A stretch of 10,496 bases of DNA, from positions 1 through 10,496 of the forward strand of contig UQWK01000062.1 of assembly GCA_900544725.1 (NCBI GenBank), written 5' to 3'. Each line of letters opens with the position of its first letter. Positions within the stretch are counted from its first letter, which is position 1. Positions 1-5,147 of this stretch are shown in pieces. The position numbers were made by a program, and so were the translations under genes. Source of the DNA: an uncultured Collinsella sp. (GTDB lineage: Bacteria; Actinomycetota; Coriobacteriia; Coriobacteriales; Coriobacteriaceae). The notes beneath the pieces were generated by a model, which saw only the letters and a program-made list of their open reading frames with translations, was not told the DNA's origin and ran no database searches.

Positions 1-3
1 ACA

Positions 4-51
4 ACTTTTTTGAAAAAAGTACTTGCGTCTTTTGGGCAACTCGCGTAAATT
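4..51 (+). promoter_or_regulatory. tRNA-Gly promoter with palindromic upstream element
   Basis: A sigma-70-type promoter is visible: TTGCGT (23-28), a 17-base spacer and TAAATT (46-51), 12 bases before the mature tRNA 5' end. Immediately upstream lies a perfect palindrome, ACTTTTTTGAAAAAAGT (4-20). The same arrangement (A/T palindrome, TTGC-type -35, 17-base spacer, TAA-type -10) precedes the second tRNA-Gly at 2467-2514. I infer an UP-like or regulatory element shared by these stable-RNA promoters. Confidence 0.75.
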
Positions 52-63
52 AATAACCCGCAA

Positions 64-139
64 GCGGACATGGCTCAGTTGGTAGAGCACAACCTTGCCA
101 AGGTTGGGGTCGCGGGTTCGAGCCCCGTTGTCCGCTCCA
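64..139 (+). tRNA. tRNA-Gly (anticodon GCC), copy 1
   Basis: A 76-nt cloverleaf with encoded CCA. The acceptor stem GCGGACA (64-70) pairs with TGTCCGC (129-135). The D-stem is GCTC/GAGC. The anticodon stem CAACC/GGTTG encloses the loop TTGCCAA, giving anticodon GCC for glycine codons GGC and GGU. The T-arm has GGTTCGAGCC. The gene is identical over all 76 positions to the copy at 2527-2602. It stands alone here with its own promoter and terminator. Its last 19 bases recur at 309-327. Confidence 0.97.
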
Positions 140-147
140 AACGCAAC

Positions 148-178
148 AGCCCGACTACCACGGTAGTCGGGCTTTTTT
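148..178 (+). terminator. Rho-independent terminator after tRNA-Gly copy 1
   Basis: A perfect 12-bp inverted repeat, AGCCCGACTACC (148-159) and GGTAGTCGGGCT (162-173), is followed by six T residues (173-178). The gap is only two bases, so the innermost pairs must open to form the loop. It starts 9 bases after the tRNA CCA end. Confidence 0.9.
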
Positions 179-192
179 GTATCCATCGCATG

Positions 193-218
193 GGCTCGAA
201 CCCGAGAGGGAGCGAGCG
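193..218. repeat. T-arm-like dispersed repeat, copy A
   Basis: GGCTCGAACCCGAGAG (193-208) followed by AGCGAGCGTT nearly duplicates 538-563; copy A has two extra G residues in between. Read on the minus strand it gives CGGGTTCGAGCC, the consensus of a tRNA T-arm, so it may be a tRNA-derived fragment in inverted orientation or a repeat family that resembles one. Confidence 0.6.
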
Positions 219-308
219 TTAAGCAAACGCGGAGCGTTTGTAGCGAGCTGGCGAGGGCGCCGGCAGGCGGCCGAAGCCGGTGCGGATCCGCGAAGCGGAT
301 ACGCGGAC

Positions 309-327
309 GCCCCGTTGTCCGCTCCAA
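309..327 (+). repeat. 19-bp duplication of the tRNA-Gly 3' end
   Basis: GCCCCGTTGTCCGCTCCAA is identical to 122-140, which spans the T-arm 3' strand, acceptor strand, CCA and one further base of tRNA-Gly copy 1. The two copies lie 187 bp apart and the flanks differ. The copy is followed directly by its own terminator (335-361). The pattern resembles an attachment-site duplication left by a small insertion in the tRNA 3' end, or a deletion remnant of a tandem tRNA-Gly gene. Confidence 0.8.
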
Positions 328-334
328 CTATCTT

Positions 335-361
335 ACGCGGTTCTAACGAACCGCGTTTTTT
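335..361 (+). terminator. Rho-independent terminator behind the tRNA-Gly 3' fragment
   Basis: The stem ACGCGGTTC (335-343) and GAACCGCGT (348-356) has loop TAAC and is followed by a T run (356-361). It lies 8 bases after the duplicated tRNA-Gly 3' end, at the spacing expected of an original tRNA terminator. Confidence 0.88.
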
Positions 362-379
362 GTTGACGCTGCGCGAGCC

Positions 380-465
380 CCGGGCACCCCATCTTGCCCC
401 TCAATCGTCGGTCGCGTACATAAAGTACGCTTCCCTCCTCTTTCGCGGCAACCTGGGGCGCCCGG
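380..465. repeat. Large imperfect hairpin, possible palindromic extragenic element
   Basis: The 19-base arms at 380-398 (CCGGGCACCCCATCTTGCC) and 447-465 are complementary at 16 of 19 positions. Inside is a smaller perfect inverted repeat, GCGTAC (414-419) and GTACGC (425-430), around ATAAA. There is no T run, so it is not an obvious terminator. It may be a REP-like intergenic repeat; whether it recurs in the genome cannot be seen from one copy. Confidence 0.5.
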
Positions 466-527
466 ACCCCGCTCGCTGTCGTGGCCGGGGAAGTGGGTCG
501 TCCGTTCTTTTCACTAATCGGCCGATT

Positions 528-570
528 CGTCCCAGGAGGCTCGAACCCGAGAGAGCGAGCGTTTGGGACG
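528..570. repeat. T-arm-like dispersed repeat, copy B, within a hairpin
   Basis: Outer arms CGTCCCA (528-534) and TGGGACG (564-570) enclose GGCTCGAACCCGAGAG plus AGCGAGCGTT (538-563), the second copy of the sequence at 193-218. Inner pairing of GCTCG with CGAGC is also possible. It lies 89 bases upstream of the glucosidase start. Confidence 0.55.
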
Positions 571-659
571 TGGCTGCGGCGTTGATTGCCGTGAATGTCA
601 GCTTTGGGCGTATCATCGTGGGCATCTCACAAAACCTCGTTGCAAGGGAGACACACCCC

Positions 660-2393
660 ATGGCTACAGAAAAGTCCTCCTCGCGCTCATGGATGTCCGA
701 TGCCGCGATCTATCAGATTTACCCGCGCTCGTTTAAGGATTCGACTGGTTCGGGTCTGGGCGATATCGCGGGCATTACCCAGCAGATGGACTATCTTGAG
801 CGGCTGGGTATCGAGGCCATCTGGCTGAGTCCGTTTTACCCATCGCCTCTTGTCGATGGCGGCTATGATGTGGCGGACTACTGCGATGTCGACCAACGCC
901 TCGGCTCGCTTGACGACTTCGATGACATGATCGCCGCGGCTCATGCGCACGGCATCAAGGTCATCGTCGACATCGTGCCCAACCATTCGTCCAACCAGCA
1001 CCCCTGGTTCAAAGCCGCTCTTGCCGCCGGCCCCGGGTCGCCCGAGCGCGCCCGTTATATCTTCCGCGATGGTCGCGGCGAGCACGGCGAGCTGCCTCCC
1101 GCCAATTGGAATGCCAACTTTGGCGGCCCCGCCTGGACGCGTGTTGCGGACGGTCAGTGGTATCTGCACATGTTTACGCCCGAGCAGCCGGACTTTGACT
1201 GGTCATGCCCCGAGGTTCGCGCGCTCTTTTGCGACGTTCTGGCGTTTTGGAGCGATCGAGGCGTCGACGGCTTTCGCATTGATGTGGCACACGGTCTCGC
1301 CAAGGATCTCGACCGCGATGATCTCGACCAGTGGCATCTCGCCGAGGGCGATGACATGGTTGACGACGGCACCCATCCGCTGTGGGATCGCAACGAGGTT
1401 CACGAGATCTATCGCGAGTGGCGCCGCGTGTTCGACCGCTATAATCCGCCGCGCAGCGCTGTTGCCGAGGCGTGGGTGCTGCCCGAGCGCCAGTATCTCT
1501 ACGCGCGCCCCAGCGAGCTTGGCCAGACATTTAACTTTGAGTTCGCCAAGGCCACTTGGACCTATGATGACATGCACGCTGCAATCGAGGAGGGCTTGAA
1601 GGCGGCCATCGAATCCGATTCCGCCTCGACCTGGGTACTCTCCAACCACGACGTGCCGCGCGTGGCGACGCGCTATGCCCTGCCGCAAATCAAGGCGACG
1701 CGCTACCACCAGATTGCGCTCGACTGGCTCTTACGCGACGGGTCGTCTTATGACGAGAACCGTGAGCTCGGCGAGCGCCGCGCACGGGCAGCGTTATTGC
1801 TTGAGCTGGCGCTTCCGGGCTCGGCATACGTGTATCAGGGTGAGGAGCTCGGCCTTTTTGAGGTGGCTGATATCCCGTGGTCTGCACTCGAAGATCCCAG
1901 TGCAACCAATACACATGGACCGAAACGCGAGAAGGGGCGCGACGGCTGCCGTGTCCCCCTGCCATGGGCATCGGCGGACGATCCCGCGCAGGGCGGATCG
2001 TTTGGGTTCTCGCCGGCGGGCGCCGATGCGGCACCCCATCTGCCGCAGCCCGCGTGGTTTTCCGACTACGCTGTCGATAGGGAAGAGACGGACCCGGCAT
2101 CGATGCTCGCGCTCTATCGCGACGCCCTTTGGCTGCGGCGCAGGTTGCGCGGGTGTGCTAACGATCTTTCGTGGCTCGATCTTGACGGGCGCACCGGTCT
2201 TGCGGATGGTGCCGAGGGTACCGAGGGCGGCGTCATTGCCTATCGCCGCGACAACGGCTGGGCGTGTGTGACGAACTTCGGCGCAGCGCCCGTGGAGCTG
2301 CCGGCGGGCAAGGTCCTGCTCACCTCATCACCGCTCACAGACGGCAAGCTCGCGCAGGACTGCTCGGCCTGGATTATGCTCGGCGAGATATAG
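660..2393 (+). CDS. GH13 family alpha-glucosidase
   Basis: A 577-residue glycoside hydrolase of family 13 that should release glucose from the non-reducing end of alpha-linked oligosaccharides such as maltodextrins. The (beta/alpha)8 barrel motifs are all present: DIVPNH (D104-H109), GFRIDVAH with nucleophile D208 and R206, AEAWV with acid/base E270, and SNHDV with transition-state D331. QPDFDW before the nucleophile is also typical of alpha-glucosidases in this clan. No signal peptide is seen, so it should be cytoplasmic. ATG 660 was chosen because AAGGGAG (644-650) lies 9 bases upstream and homology-like sequence begins just after it. The gene is monocistronic, sits between two identical tRNA-Gly genes and has no transporter or regulator beside it. 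The family is firm; the exact linkage (alpha-1,4, alpha-1,6 or sucrose-type) cannot be assigned. Confidence 0.93.
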   Translation: MATEKSSSRSWMSDAAIYQIYPRSFKDSTGSGLGDIAGITQQMDYLERLGIEAIWLSPFYPSPLVDGGYDVADYCDVDQRLGSLDDFDDMIAAAHAHGIKVIVDIVPNHSSNQHPWFKAALAAGPGSPERARYIFRDGRGEHGELPPANWNANFGGPAWTRVADGQWYLHMFTPEQPDFDWSCPEVRALFCDVLAFWSDRGVDGFRIDVAHGLAKDLDRDDLDQWHLAEGDDMVDDGTHPLWDRNEVHEIYREWRRVFDRYNPPRSAVAEAWVLPERQYLYARPSELGQTFNFEFAKATWTYDDMHAAIEEGLKAAIESDSASTWVLSNHDVPRVATRYALPQIKATRYHQIALDWLLRDGSSYDENRELGERRARAALLLELALPGSAYVYQGEELGLFEVADIPWSALEDPSATNTHGPKREKGRDGCRVPLPWASADDPAQGGSFGFSPAGADAAPHLPQPAWFSDYAVDREETDPASMLALYRDALWLRRRLRGCANDLSWLDLDGRTGLADGAEGTEGGVIAYRRDNGWACVTNFGAAPVELPAGKVLLTSSPLTDGKLAQDCSAWIMLGEI

Positions 2394-2466
2394 GGGGCAT
2401 CTCGTGGCGAGCCTGCGTTTGTCTGTGCCTTTCGTGACGGCTGATGCCTTCGCGAGGGTATCGCAA

Positions 2467-2514
2467 AACTTTTTAAAAAAAGTTCTTGCATAGGATGCAG
2501 GCATCACGTAAGAT
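2467..2514 (+). promoter_or_regulatory. Promoter of the tRNA-Gly/tRNA-Val unit
   Basis: TTGCAT (2486-2491), a 17-base spacer and TAAGAT (2509-2514) lie 12 bases before tRNA-Gly copy 2. An A/T palindrome (2467-2484, arms AACTTTTT and AAAAAGTT) precedes the -35, matching the design at 4-51. Confidence 0.8.
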
Positions 2515-2526
2515 TAATCCGCGTAA

Positions 2527-2602
2527 GCGGACATGGCTCAGTTGGTAGAGCACAACCTTGCCAAGGTTGGGGTCGCGGGTTCGAGCCCCGTTGTCCGCTC
2601 CA
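2527..2602 (+). tRNA. tRNA-Gly (anticodon GCC), copy 2
   Basis: Identical over 76 nt to the gene at 64-139, including encoded CCA; anticodon GCC in loop TTGCCAA. It is followed after three bases by tRNA-Val, so the two are almost certainly processed from one transcript. Confidence 0.97.
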
Positions 2603-2605
2603 TTT

Positions 2606-2680
2606 GGGCGTTTAGCTCAGGGGGAGAGCGCTTCCCTGACACGGAAGAGGTCAGAAGTTCAAATCTTCTAACGCCCACCA
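2606..2680 (+). tRNA. tRNA-Val (anticodon GAC), with element-derived 3' half
   Basis: A 75-nt cloverleaf with encoded CCA. The acceptor GGGCGTT (2606-2612) pairs with AACGCCC (2670-2676). The anticodon stem CTTCC/GGAAG encloses CTGACAC, giving GAC for valine. The T-stem is AGAAG/CTTCT and the discriminator base is A. From 2636 on, the sequence is repeated with three changes at 7537-7580, so this gene is the integration site of the downstream element. The segment 3' of the crossover was supplied by the element; the host's original 3' half lies at 7555-7580. Confidence 0.96.
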
Positions 2681-2691
2681 AATGTTCGCAG
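2636..2691 (+). repeat. Left attachment site (attL)
   Basis: A 56-bp direct repeat with 7537-7592 (offset 4901). It comprises 18 identical bases (2636-2653, anticodon loop to variable region), G2654/C7555, 13 identical bases, C2668/G7569, 8 identical bases, A2677/G7578 and 14 identical bases ending at 2691. Crossover most likely fell in the first 18-bp block. Confidence 0.88.
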
Positions 2692-2721
2692 CTCAGAGGC
2701 TATGTCCTCTGGGCTGATTTT
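2689..2721 (+). terminator. Terminator after tRNA-Val, carried by the element
   Basis: The 11-bp stem CAGCTCAGAGG (2689-2699) and CCTCTGGGCTG (2706-2716), with one G-T pair and loop CTATGT, is followed by ATTTT. A close relative with a perfect stem lies at 7590-7620 beyond the right end. The element therefore replaces both the tRNA 3' half and its terminator. Confidence 0.82.
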
Positions 2722-2725
2722 GTAT

Positions 2726-2757
2726 CTGTCCAACTGATGTCCAAACAGCTGTCCAAA
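2726..2757 (+). repeat. TGTCCAAA repeats, left end (putative integrase arm sites)
   Basis: Three direct copies: TGTCCAA (2727-2733), TGTCCAAA (2738-2745) and TGTCCAAA (2750-2757). Start-to-start distances are 11 and 12 bases, about one helical turn. The same octamer recurs near the right end (7348-7388), which suggests arm-type sites bound by the integrase N-terminal domain. Confidence 0.7.
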
Positions 2758-2779
2758 TTCGGCGGGATTCACCGGACGA

Positions 2780-2855
2780 TATGGAATGTCAAGTTATGCA
2801 TGGACTTGAGTATCGGCACCTTGAGGTGCCGATATAATGCCACCAATATTCCATA
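2780..2855 (+). ncRNA. Putative structured RNA upstream of the HEPN gene
   Basis: Three nested or adjacent inverted repeats form a compact three-way junction. The outer stem is TATGGAAT (2780-2787) with ATTCCATA (2848-2855). Hairpin 1 is TCAAGT (2789-2794) with ACTTGA (2804-2809). Hairpin 2 is a perfect 10-bp stem, TATCGGCACC (2811-2820) with GGTGCCGATA (2825-2834), loop TTGA. A consensus TATAAT lies at 2833-2838 on the 3' edge of hairpin 2, so part of this may instead be promoter and operator DNA. Transcription has not been shown, and no promoter upstream of 2780 is obvious. Confidence 0.35.
2833..2838 (+). promoter_or_regulatory. Consensus -10 box, upstream candidate promoter
   Basis: TATAAT is a perfect -10, but the nearest TTG-type -35 (TTGAGT, 2806-2811) leaves a 21-base spacer. 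The 10-bp hairpin 2811-2834 fills the spacer and could be an operator. A transcript from here would contain a second hairpin, CGGCTC (2873-2878) with GAGCCG (2890-2895), before the HEPN gene. Confidence 0.4.
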
Positions 2856-2920
2856 ATCATCTAACCATTATTCGGCTCATGTGATTCGGGAGCCGGACTC
2901 TTCAGTTTCTGGTCGTAGGG

Positions 2921-2926
2921 TAGAAT
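2921..2926 (+). promoter_or_regulatory. -10 box for a probably leaderless HEPN mRNA
   Basis: TAGAAT ends 7 bases before ATG 2934, so transcription would start at or next to the start codon. No good ribosome binding site lies at normal distance (GTAGGG ends 13 bases upstream). Leaderless mRNAs with a TANNNT box at this spacing are common in actinobacteria. No convincing -35 is seen. Confidence 0.5.
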
Positions 2927-2933
2927 TGCTTGC

Positions 2934-3932
2934 ATGATGGATGATGCTAAGAAACTCACAGCTTGGGGTATGGATGACGGCGTGCATGATGCGCTATCCC
3001 TTAAGCCCATAACGACTCCTGAGCAGCAGATCGATCTGCTCAAGGGCAAGGGCGTCACGTTTGAGCTCTGTGCGGAGGAGCGCGCGCTCGAGATCCTTTC
3101 GAGTGCCGAGACCTACCTGCACCTCTCCGCCTACCGGGTGCTTTTCCAGCGCCATGAGGACGGCTCCGACGCTGGGAAGTTCGTGAACCTCGACTTCGGG
3201 GACCTCTTGGACGTGAGTTCTCTCGACGACGTCCTACGCGAGACGTTTCGCCTCATGGCGAAAGACGTCGAGCGCGCGGTCAGGGCATGGCTCGTGTCCG
3301 AGGCCGCCGGGCGCGGGGAGGACGGCTATGGCGTCGTCGCCGACTTCGTGTCCTCCCTGCCGCGCGGCTTTCGCGAGGGGCTGAGACGCGACCTCGCATC
3401 GCGGTCCCAGGCGGACGAGTACGCTGGGTCGCTGATCGACCACTACCGGGATGCCATGCCCGTATGGGTGCTGTTGGAAGTGGCACCGTTCGGGACGCTG
3501 CTCGCCTTTTACCTCTTCTGCGTTGAGCGCTGGGAGGAGGTGGGTAGGCGGGAGGTTCACTACGCTCTCAAGGACGTGAAGGCCGTCCGCAACTGCGCGA
3601 GCCATGCGGGCTGCCTATGCAACGGCTTCGTGCCCGAGCGCGAGACGAGGCACGCAACCTCGGGAGTCGCGCTCGAGTGGCTGAACGCCCACGGCATCCG
3701 CAACAGCAAGGGCCGTCGAGCCAGACTGCGCAACCGTCGCACGCAACAGCTCGTGACCACCGTGGCGCTGCATGACATGCTTGTGGGCAAGCACGCCGCC
3801 CCGGCAGCGCTTGACGCGGTCGCTGGTCTCCGTCCCCTAATGGACGACGCGATCGCGCGCTATGGGACGCAGAACCCCCTCGTGTCCCACCTTGCGTTTC
3901 TTGCGAGGGTTCTTGACGTGGCACGAGGCTGA
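2934..3932 (+). CDS. Abi_2 (AbiD/AbiF-like) HEPN-domain protein
   Basis: 332 residues resembling the Abi_2 family of phage abortive-infection proteins, whose HEPN fold acts as a ribonuclease. The N-terminal part has the family pattern of TPEQQIDLLKGKGV, a charged helix and an ETYLHLSAYRVLF segment (about residues 28-72). The second part has PVWVLLEVAPFGTLLAFYLF, then RNCASH (R219 to H224), a fit to the HEPN RX4-6H catalytic motif. Only one such motif is obvious, as expected if a dimer forms the active site. After residue 230 the sequence is basic and helical without a recognised domain. ATG 2934 is supported by TAGAAT just upstream (leaderless). It is the first cargo gene of the tRNA-Val island. 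Expected role: cytoplasmic RNA cleavage upon phage attack. The family call is good; target and trigger are unknown. Confidence 0.82.
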   Translation: MMDDAKKLTAWGMDDGVHDALSLKPITTPEQQIDLLKGKGVTFELCAEERALEILSSAETYLHLSAYRVLFQRHEDGSDAGKFVNLDFGDLLDVSSLDDVLRETFRLMAKDVERAVRAWLVSEAAGRGEDGYGVVADFVSSLPRGFREGLRRDLASRSQADEYAGSLIDHYRDAMPVWVLLEVAPFGTLLAFYLFCVERWEEVGRREVHYALKDVKAVRNCASHAGCLCNGFVPERETRHATSGVALEWLNAHGIRNSKGRRARLRNRRTQQLVTTVALHDMLVGKHAAPAALDAVAGLRPLMDDAIARYGTQNPLVSHLAFLARVLDVARG

Positions 3933-3950
3933 TGCCATGATGTACGCAGA

Positions 3951-4010
3951 TGCAAAAACCTTTGAGGTTTTGTAAGGGCCGGTCCTCTCGGGGACTGGCT
4001 CTAGTTGTTT
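3951..4010 (+). terminator. Two hairpins after the HEPN gene, probable terminator
   Basis: AAAACCT/AGGTTTT with loop TTG is followed by an 11-bp stem (3975-3985 with 3992-4002, two G-T pairs, loop TCTCGG). A weak T-rich tail, AGTTGTTT, follows. This separates the HEPN gene from the acetyltransferase and suggests they are not one tight operon, though the tail is too poor in T for certainty. Confidence 0.5.
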
Positions 4011-4061
4011 ATGGGGCCTGAATTGATGCTGAATGCCATACGGTGACAAGGAGAACAACCG

Positions 4062-4583
4062 GTGGGTGATGTGATGAACGGCGAGGAGCTCAACGGTGTA
4101 GTCGCGTCAGTCAGGAAACTCTCCCATTCTGACCTTCCTGCACTGCTCTCCCTCTGCCTCGGCAACCCGCAATACTACGCATTCCTCGACGAGGAGCCGA
4201 CGCTGGACGCGCTCGCCGCCGAGATGGTCGAGCTGCCTCCCGGCTGCTCCCCAGATCAAAAGTCCTATCTTGGCTTCTTCGATGCCGGCGGGAATCTCAT
4301 CGCCGTACTCGGCCTCGTCCGGGGCTATCCGGCGGAGGGGTGTGCCTTCATCGGGTTCTTCATGGTCGACGCCTCTCGGCAGGGGACAGGTGTCGGGAGC
4401 CTGCTCATCTCACAGTTGCTCAACCGCCTCCGCTGCGAGGGCGTTTCTCGCGTGCGCCTCGCCTACGTCGAGGGGAACGAGCAGTCCCGCCGCTTCTGGG
4501 AGAAGTGCGGCTTCGTCGAGGTGGATGCACCAATCGGCCAAGGTGAATATAGGGTCGTACCTATGGAGTACCGGCTGACGTAG
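4062..4583 (+). CDS. GNAT family N-acetyltransferase
   Basis: 173 residues with a Gcn5-related acetyltransferase fold, transferring acetyl from acetyl-CoA to an amine. The beta4 strand FIGFFMVDASRQGTGVGS contains the pyrophosphate-binding motif R106-Q-G-T-G-V-G112 (Q/R-x-x-G-x-G). It is followed by a helix and the segment EGNEQSRRFWEKCGFVEVD, the usual beta5/alpha4 signature. GTG 4062 is preferred because AAGGAG (4048-4053) lies 8 bases upstream; GTG 4071 and ATG 4074 are later alternatives. It lies in the island behind the HEPN gene. The substrate cannot be told: antibiotic, polyamine, protein N-terminus and tRNA are all possible for this superfamily. No antitoxin partner of the DUF1778 type is beside it, so a GNAT toxin pair is unlikely. 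Confidence 0.85.
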   Translation: MGDVMNGEELNGVVASVRKLSHSDLPALLSLCLGNPQYYAFLDEEPTLDALAAEMVELPPGCSPDQKSYLGFFDAGGNLIAVLGLVRGYPAEGCAFIGFFMVDASRQGTGVGSLLISQLLNRLRCEGVSRVRLAYVEGNEQSRRFWEKCGFVEVDAPIGQGEYRVVPMEYRLT

Positions 4584-4760
4584 CCTATGTGATCTGAGTT
4601 CTCTGCATATGAGGTACGAGGCTCAGCGAAGAATCGGGACGAAAGAATTAGAGATCAAAGGCGCGATCGGACACCTTCTCAGCCTGCCACGGTGGGGACG
4701 GAGGCTGCCATGAGGAAGGTGCTGCGAGCGCCTATGACAGGAGAATCTTCTCGATAGATG
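4584..4760. other. Intergenic spacer within the island
   Basis: About 180 bases between the acetyltransferase and the PadR promoter. A short stem, CAGCCT (4680-4685) with AGGCTG (4702-4707), and a small palindrome, GAGAATCTTCTC (4741-4752), are visible. Neither has a T run. No gene is supported. Confidence 0.5.
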
Positions 4761-4789
4761 TTGACGCCTGATACCTAGCGTCGTATAGT
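4761..4789 (+). promoter_or_regulatory. Promoter of the padR operon
   Basis: TTGACG (4761-4766), a 17-base spacer and TATAGT (4784-4789) make a near-consensus sigma-70-type promoter, about 30 bases before the ribosome binding site. Confidence 0.85.
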
Positions 4790-4806
4790 GTGTGTAACAC
4801 AGTATA
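4784..4806. promoter_or_regulatory. Probable PadR operator overlapping the -10
   Basis: The half-sites TATAGTGTG (4784-4792) and CACAGTATA (4798-4806) are inverted repeats matching at 8 of 9 positions with a 5-base centre. The left half-site includes the -10 box. Members of this family commonly repress their own promoter through such palindromes, so autoregulation by the downstream gene is the natural inference. Confidence 0.7.
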
Positions 4807-4826
4807 TGACGAGGGGAGGTGTGCGG

Positions 4827-5147
4827 ATGGAGGCCCAGATGAAGCGCGGCTTCCTGGAGGCCTGCGTGCTCGCGGCAGTCTCGGGCGAGGAGTCATACGG
4901 CTACCAGATCGTGAAGGACGTGCCGGCGAGCATGGGGCTCACGGAGTCGACGCTCTACCCGCTGCTCAAGCGCCTGGAGAAGGCCGGATACATCACGGCG
5001 CGCTCCGCCGAGCACAACGGGCGGCTGCGCCGCTACTACCGCATCACGGACGCCGGGCGCGCACGCATCGAGGAGTTCCTGGCCGAGCGGCCGTCCGTAC
5101 AGGAGATCTACGCATACGTTGAGGAGGCGCACCATGACGTGCGATGA
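4827..5147 (+). CDS. PadR family transcriptional regulator
   Basis: 106 residues of winged helix-turn-helix without the extra C-terminal helical domain of larger PadR proteins, as in the short PadR subfamily 2. The opening MEAQMKRGFLEACVLAAVS, the helix YGYQIVKDV, the recognition region ESTLYPLLKRLEKAGYI and the wing with NGRLRRYYRITDAGR are all typical. ATG 4827 was chosen because GGGAGG (4813-4818) lies 8 bases upstream; GTG 4821 is too close to it and earlier starts lie upstream of the binding site. Its last 14 bases overlap the DUF1700 gene, indicating translational coupling. Role: repressor of this operon, probably including itself, through the inverted repeat on the promoter. The inducer is unknown. 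Confidence 0.92.
   Translation: MEAQMKRGFLEACVLAAVSGEESYGYQIVKDVPASMGLTESTLYPLLKRLEKAGYITARSAEHNGRLRRYYRITDAGRARIEEFLAERPSVQEIYAYVEEAHHDVR

Larger units (their letters stand above)
180..659. other. Gene-free structured interval between tRNA-Gly and the GH13 gene
   Basis: These 480 bases have no convincing gene. The glucosidase reading frame stays open upstream to 177, but that stretch runs through a terminator and hairpins and does not look coding. Contents in order: a T-arm-like inverted sequence (193-218), a 7-bp hairpin CAAACGC/GCGTTTG (224-240), a 19-bp copy of the tRNA-Gly 3' end (309-327), a terminator (335-361), a large imperfect hairpin (380-465) and a second T-arm-like repeat inside a hairpin (528-570). 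No clear promoter for the downstream gene was found. TATCAT at 611-616 is the best -10 candidate, but the only TTG-type -35 lies 23 bases upstream of it. Confidence 0.7.

Noticed and set aside
582..616. Promoter TTGATT/TATCAT before the glucosidase
   Set aside because: The spacer would be 23 bases, too long for a sigma-70-type promoter; only the -10 is kept as a weak candidate.
177..659. Upstream extension of the glucosidase reading frame by 161 codons
   Set aside because: It crosses the tail of a terminator, a second terminator and several hairpins, and its translation has no enzyme-like sequence. ATG 660 has a good ribosome binding site.
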